A stretch of DNA of 44,509 bases from an uncultured Lachnospiraceae bacterium (lineage in GTDB: Bacteria > Bacillota > Clostridia > Lachnospirales > Lachnospiraceae), in assembly GCA_910588405.1 (NCBI GenBank), contig CAJUPT010000021.1, positions 1-44,509 on the forward strand, read 5' to 3'. Under the pieces are notes generated by a model. That model was given only the letters and a program-made list of their open reading frames with translations. It was not told the DNA's origin and did no database searches. This document shows, piece by piece, positions 42,553-44,509 of the stretch. A program made the translations under genes and the position numbers. The first letter of the stretch is position 1; every line of letters starts with the position of its first letter.

Positions 42553-42670
42553 TTTTGCTCCTTTCCCCGGTTGCCGCCGGTAGTTGATGTTAGTGTAACC
42601 TGTTGTTGTATGCTTTTAGTATAATCTCACTTTATTGAGATTTCAAGTATTTTCTCACTATTATGAGATT
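42553..42670 (+). promoter_or_regulatory. Module 2 leader, promoter and operator pair
   Basis: A CCGG-TTGCCG-CCGG hairpin is followed by a TATAAT (42620-42625) whose -35 is weak. Directly after it are AATCTCA-N6-TGAGATT (42623-42642) and TCTCA-N6-TGAGA (42653-42668), centres 28 bp apart. They lie just before repressor 2 and are unlike the sites of modules 1 and 3. Confidence 0.75.
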
Positions 42671-42706
42671 TTTGGTATTTTTAACAAACGCTTCGGAGGT
42701 AATGGC

Positions 42707-42919
42707 GTGTTTTGGGAACGTTTTTATGAACTTTGCCTAAAAAAAGGCACTAAGCCTAATCCATTAGCAAAAGAACTTGGTATATCCTCCGGCATAATCA
42801 CAAAGTGGAAATCTGGTAGCGTCCCCAATGGAGAAATGTTAGTCAAAATAGCCGACCATTTAGAATGCTCCATTGATTACCTTATGGGAAGGACAGACAA
42901 TCCAGAAATTAATAAATAA
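42707..42919 (+). CDS. XRE-type repressor, module 2
   Basis: The 70-residue product has an XRE helix-turn-helix (NPLAKELGISSGIITKWKSG) and a C-terminus (KIADHLECSIDYLMGRTDNP) nearly identical to that of repressor 1. The recognition region differs. The GTG at 42707 follows CGGAGG by 7 nt. Paralogy with repressor 1 is clear from the shared end and from nearly identical flanking DNA. Confidence 0.75.
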   Translation: MFWERFYELCLKKGTKPNPLAKELGISSGIITKWKSGSVPNGEMLVKIADHLECSIDYLMGRTDNPEINK

Positions 42920-42923
42920 TATC

Positions 42924-43040
42924 ACTTTCCTTTCCCCGGTTGCCGCCGGTGGTTAGTGTTGGTGTAACTTGTTGTTGTATGCTTTTATAATAACTAACAT
43001 TTGTTAGCTTGTCAATATTAAATTTAACATTTGTTAGCTT
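42924..43040 (+). promoter_or_regulatory. Module 3 leader, promoter and operator pair
   Basis: The first ~65 bp (ccccggttgccgccggtgg, gtgtaactt, gttgttgtatgcttttat) almost copy the module 2 leader. TATAAT lies at 42986-42991. Then TAACATTTGTTAGCTT occurs twice, identically, at 42995 and 43025 (30 bp apart), each with CTAAC/GTTAG-type symmetry. The core sequence is unlike modules 1 and 2. Confidence 0.75.
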
Positions 43041-43054
43041 AAAAAGGTAATTCT

Positions 43055-43435
43055 ATGACAATATCCGAAAGAATGTTCATGATTTTGGAGGAAAAAGGGA
43101 AGAAATCCGTCGATTTAGCATCAGTTTTAAATGTAGGGACTGGGCAAATATCCACATGGAAAAAAAGAAATACTGATCCCCCTGCCAAATTCATTCCTCA
43201 AATTTGTGAGTTTTTAGATGTCTCCTATAATTATTTATTGCTTGGAGAAACATCAAACATCTTACGTACACCAGATCCAGAAGATGTTGAATGGTTAACT
43301 CTCATTCATCGTCTGCCCGAAAAAAAACAAATTGAATTCAAAGCAAAAATGGAGGGTTATTTGGAATGCTATGAGGACTCTGTTGCAGCGGATTCTTCAT
43401 TGAGAAAGACTGGAACCGACAACCTGGGAAAATAG
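43055..43435 (+). CDS. XRE-type repressor, module 3
   Basis: The 126-residue product has an XRE helix-turn-helix (SVDLASVLNVGTGQISTWKK, near residue 18) and the SYNYLLLGE end of the family, plus a longer tail (EKKQIEFKAKMEGYLE) that may dimerise. AAAGG precedes the ATG by 7 nt. It is the last of three repressor genes and ends 3 nt before a 75-bp gap to the toxin gene. Confidence 0.78.
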   Translation: MTISERMFMILEEKGKKSVDLASVLNVGTGQISTWKKRNTDPPAKFIPQICEFLDVSYNYLLLGETSNILRTPDPEDVEWLTLIHRLPEKKQIEFKAKMEGYLECYEDSVAADSSLRKTGTDNLGK

Positions 43436-43510
43436 TGTCCTTCGAGTGGTACCGGAGGATGAAACGGAAGTGACTGTAAACCCATATTAGACTATATTTA
43501 AAGGACTCAA

Positions 43511-43771
43511 ATGCAAATAGAATATAGCAAAAAAGCTGTCAAATATATCAACTCTTTAGATCGTCCTACAAAGCAACGTATTAAAATCGGTATCGAAGGT
43601 CTAACAGAACAACCTCCTAAAGGGGATATAAAACTTCTCCAAGGTTATACTGATGGACGTAAACGTTTGAGAGTTGGAAAATATCGAATCATTTTTAATT
43701 ATTTGCCGAACGGTTCTCTCGAAATTTTGTATATTATTAATGTAGATTCCAGAGGCGATATTTACAAATAA
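43511..43771 (+). CDS. RelE/ParE-family toxin
   Basis: The 86-residue product has the RelE/ParE fold pattern: YSKKAVKYINSLDRPTKQRI, then LQGYTDGRKRLRVGKYRIIF and a basic RVGKYR strand, ending YIINVDSRGDIYK. RelE homologues cleave mRNA on the ribosome; ParE homologues poison gyrase. It precedes its presumed antitoxin by 25 bp, so the order is toxin first. Confidence 0.85.
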   Translation: MQIEYSKKAVKYINSLDRPTKQRIKIGIEGLTEQPPKGDIKLLQGYTDGRKRLRVGKYRIIFNYLPNGSLEILYIINVDSRGDIYK

Positions 43772-43796
43772 ATTCTTATAGAGAAAGGAGAAAACC

Positions 43797-44009
43797 ATGA
43801 GTGCTGTAACAAATGAATTAATTGATTTAATGGAAATCCTTCCGGAAAACGAACAGTATTTCGCCCTTGAATTTGTAAAAAGGCTGGTTCTCGCTTGGGA
43901 TCCTGATTTCACCAAACTAACGCCTGCAGAGAAAGCAGAATTAGAAAAAGCACAAAAAGAAATCGAAAATGGCGATACAATTTCGCATGAAGCTATTAAC
44001 TGGAATTAA
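43797..44009 (+). CDS. Antitoxin of the RelE/ParE-type pair
   Basis: The 70-residue product is acidic and helical (MSAVTNELIDLMEILPENEQ, then TPAEKAELEKAQKEIENGDT), the usual small antitoxin composition without a clear DNA-binding domain. AGAAAGGAG precedes the ATG. Only the pair as a unit identifies it. Confidence 0.75.
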   Translation: MSAVTNELIDLMEILPENEQYFALEFVKRLVLAWDPDFTKLTPAEKAELEKAQKEIENGDTISHEAINWN

Positions 44010-44011
44010 TT

Positions 44012-44488
44012 AAGAAAGACACCCGGCATATACTTTATACCGACAAAATGGAATTCCATGTGTTGGAGCTTCCAAAGCTTCCAAAAGAACTGCGGAAGGA
44101 TTGCAGCGCCCTGGAATTATGGGGGAAATTTATCAATTCCGAACGGAAGGAGGATTTTGATATGCTGGCAGAAAAAAATGCGTATATTGAAAGTGCTTAT
44201 GAACAGCTGCAGGTAATCAGCCAGGATCAGCAAAAACGGCTGGAATATGAAGCACGGTTAAAGGCCACTCTGGACTATAACCAAGGAATGCTGGAAGCCG
44301 AGCAGCGTGGCGAACTGAAAGGCGAACAGCGTGGCATTCAGCGAGGCATATATGCAACTATATCCGATGGATTGGAAGACGGCCTTTCAGAGGCTCGAAT
44401 TTTAATCAGACTTCAACAGCATTTTGATTTATCAGAAGAACAAGCTAAGCAACATTACAATCAGTTCCAGACAAAAAAAGGGTTTTGA
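44012..44488 (+). pseudogene. C-terminal remnant of Rpn/PD-(D/E)XK transposase-like gene
   Basis: The frame continues from KKDTRHILYTDKMEFHVLEL near 44012 into a Glu/Lys-rich C-terminus with a long helix (residues RLEYEARLKATLDYNQGMLE, then QRGELKGEQRGIQRGI). This is the tail end of the Rpn-type family; the N-terminal PD-(D/E)XK nuclease domain is missing. It begins right after the antitoxin stop. An ATG at 44048 gives 146 residues, but a functional protein is unlikely. Confidence 0.8.
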
Positions 44489-44509
44489 CATGTTGACAGA
44501 AAAAAATGC
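44483..44509 (+). repeat. Start of a second Rpn-related copy
   Basis: Positions 44483-44509 match 44155-44181 at 24 of 27 bases (TTTTGAYATGYTGRCAG + AAAAAATGC). The second copy of the Rpn-type sequence therefore begins at the window edge. Confidence 0.7.

Noticed and set aside
1..44509. Search for tRNA, CRISPR repeats and insertion-sequence ends
   Set aside because: No cloverleaf, no regularly spaced repeats and no transposase other than the Rpn remnant could be seen by eye; a tRNA or repeat scan would settle it.

Overview
The window is most of one temperate siphophage (prophage) genome. The likely host is a low- to mid-GC Firmicute, probably a Clostridia/Lachnospiraceae-type bacterium. Reasons: nearly every gene has a strong GGAGG-type ribosome site, genes are tightly overlapped, and the head and tail genes match the A118/SPP1-like set common in those hosts (Gp6-like portal, minor capsid 2, GP20 scaffold, Gp15, DUF6673-type chaperone). 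About 41.7 kb is read leftward (minus strand). Only the last ~2.6 kb is read rightward, and it is visibly more AT-rich. No tRNA, rRNA, CRISPR array, integrase, holin or endolysin is visible, so the lysis genes and the integrase must lie outside the window, if present.

Reading in transcription order (right to left): 41956-43435 holds three tandem small helix-turn-helix repressors on the plus strand, each behind its own pair of operators. The 41734-41955 control region separates them from leftward early genes: two Cro-like XRE proteins, an XRE-like protein, an excisionase-like protein and small orphan genes (41733-39535). Next comes DNA metabolism (39498-22729): a probable annealing/recombination protein, a DUF3846-like protein, a one-chain SbcD-SbcC fusion, a replisome organizer with an internal candidate origin, a helicase loader, an N-6 methylase-like protein, PcfK- and PcfJ-like proteins, a Gp37/Gp68 radical-SAM-like protein, RusA, a phage DnaN clamp, a LexA-like winged helix and several zinc-ribbon proteins.

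A probable late regulator (22635-21901) stands before a very good minus-strand promoter (21875-21847). A Rho-independent terminator follows only ~30 nt into the transcript. Beyond that lie a sodium:solute symporter (unusual phage cargo), a ParB-like / PAPS-reductase-like / ParB(IbrB)-like trio, the terminase subunits, portal, head morphogenesis, scaffold, capsid, connector proteins, major tail protein, tail chaperones, a 1,216-residue tape measure, distal tail, Tal-like and baseplate proteins, and a gene cut by the left edge. A terminator directly after the major tail protein gene probably lowers expression of the downstream tail genes.

At the right end, after the repressors, are a RelE/ParE-type toxin with a following antitoxin and the C-terminal remnant of an Rpn/PD-(D/E)XK transposase-like gene, with a second copy starting at the window edge. 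This may be host sequence or phage accessory DNA.

The points most worth a second look are the triple repressor/operator array, the symporter flanked by related Shine-Dalgarno-sequestering hairpins next to the ParB/PAPS-reductase trio, the promoter-terminator leader, the 200-bp inverted-repeat-bounded element at 23001-23200, the mutually exclusive hairpins before the replisome organizer, and the SbcD-SbcC fusion. No stretch over 300 bases lacks a gene. The largest gaps (22945-23213 and 41734-41955) are described as elements below.
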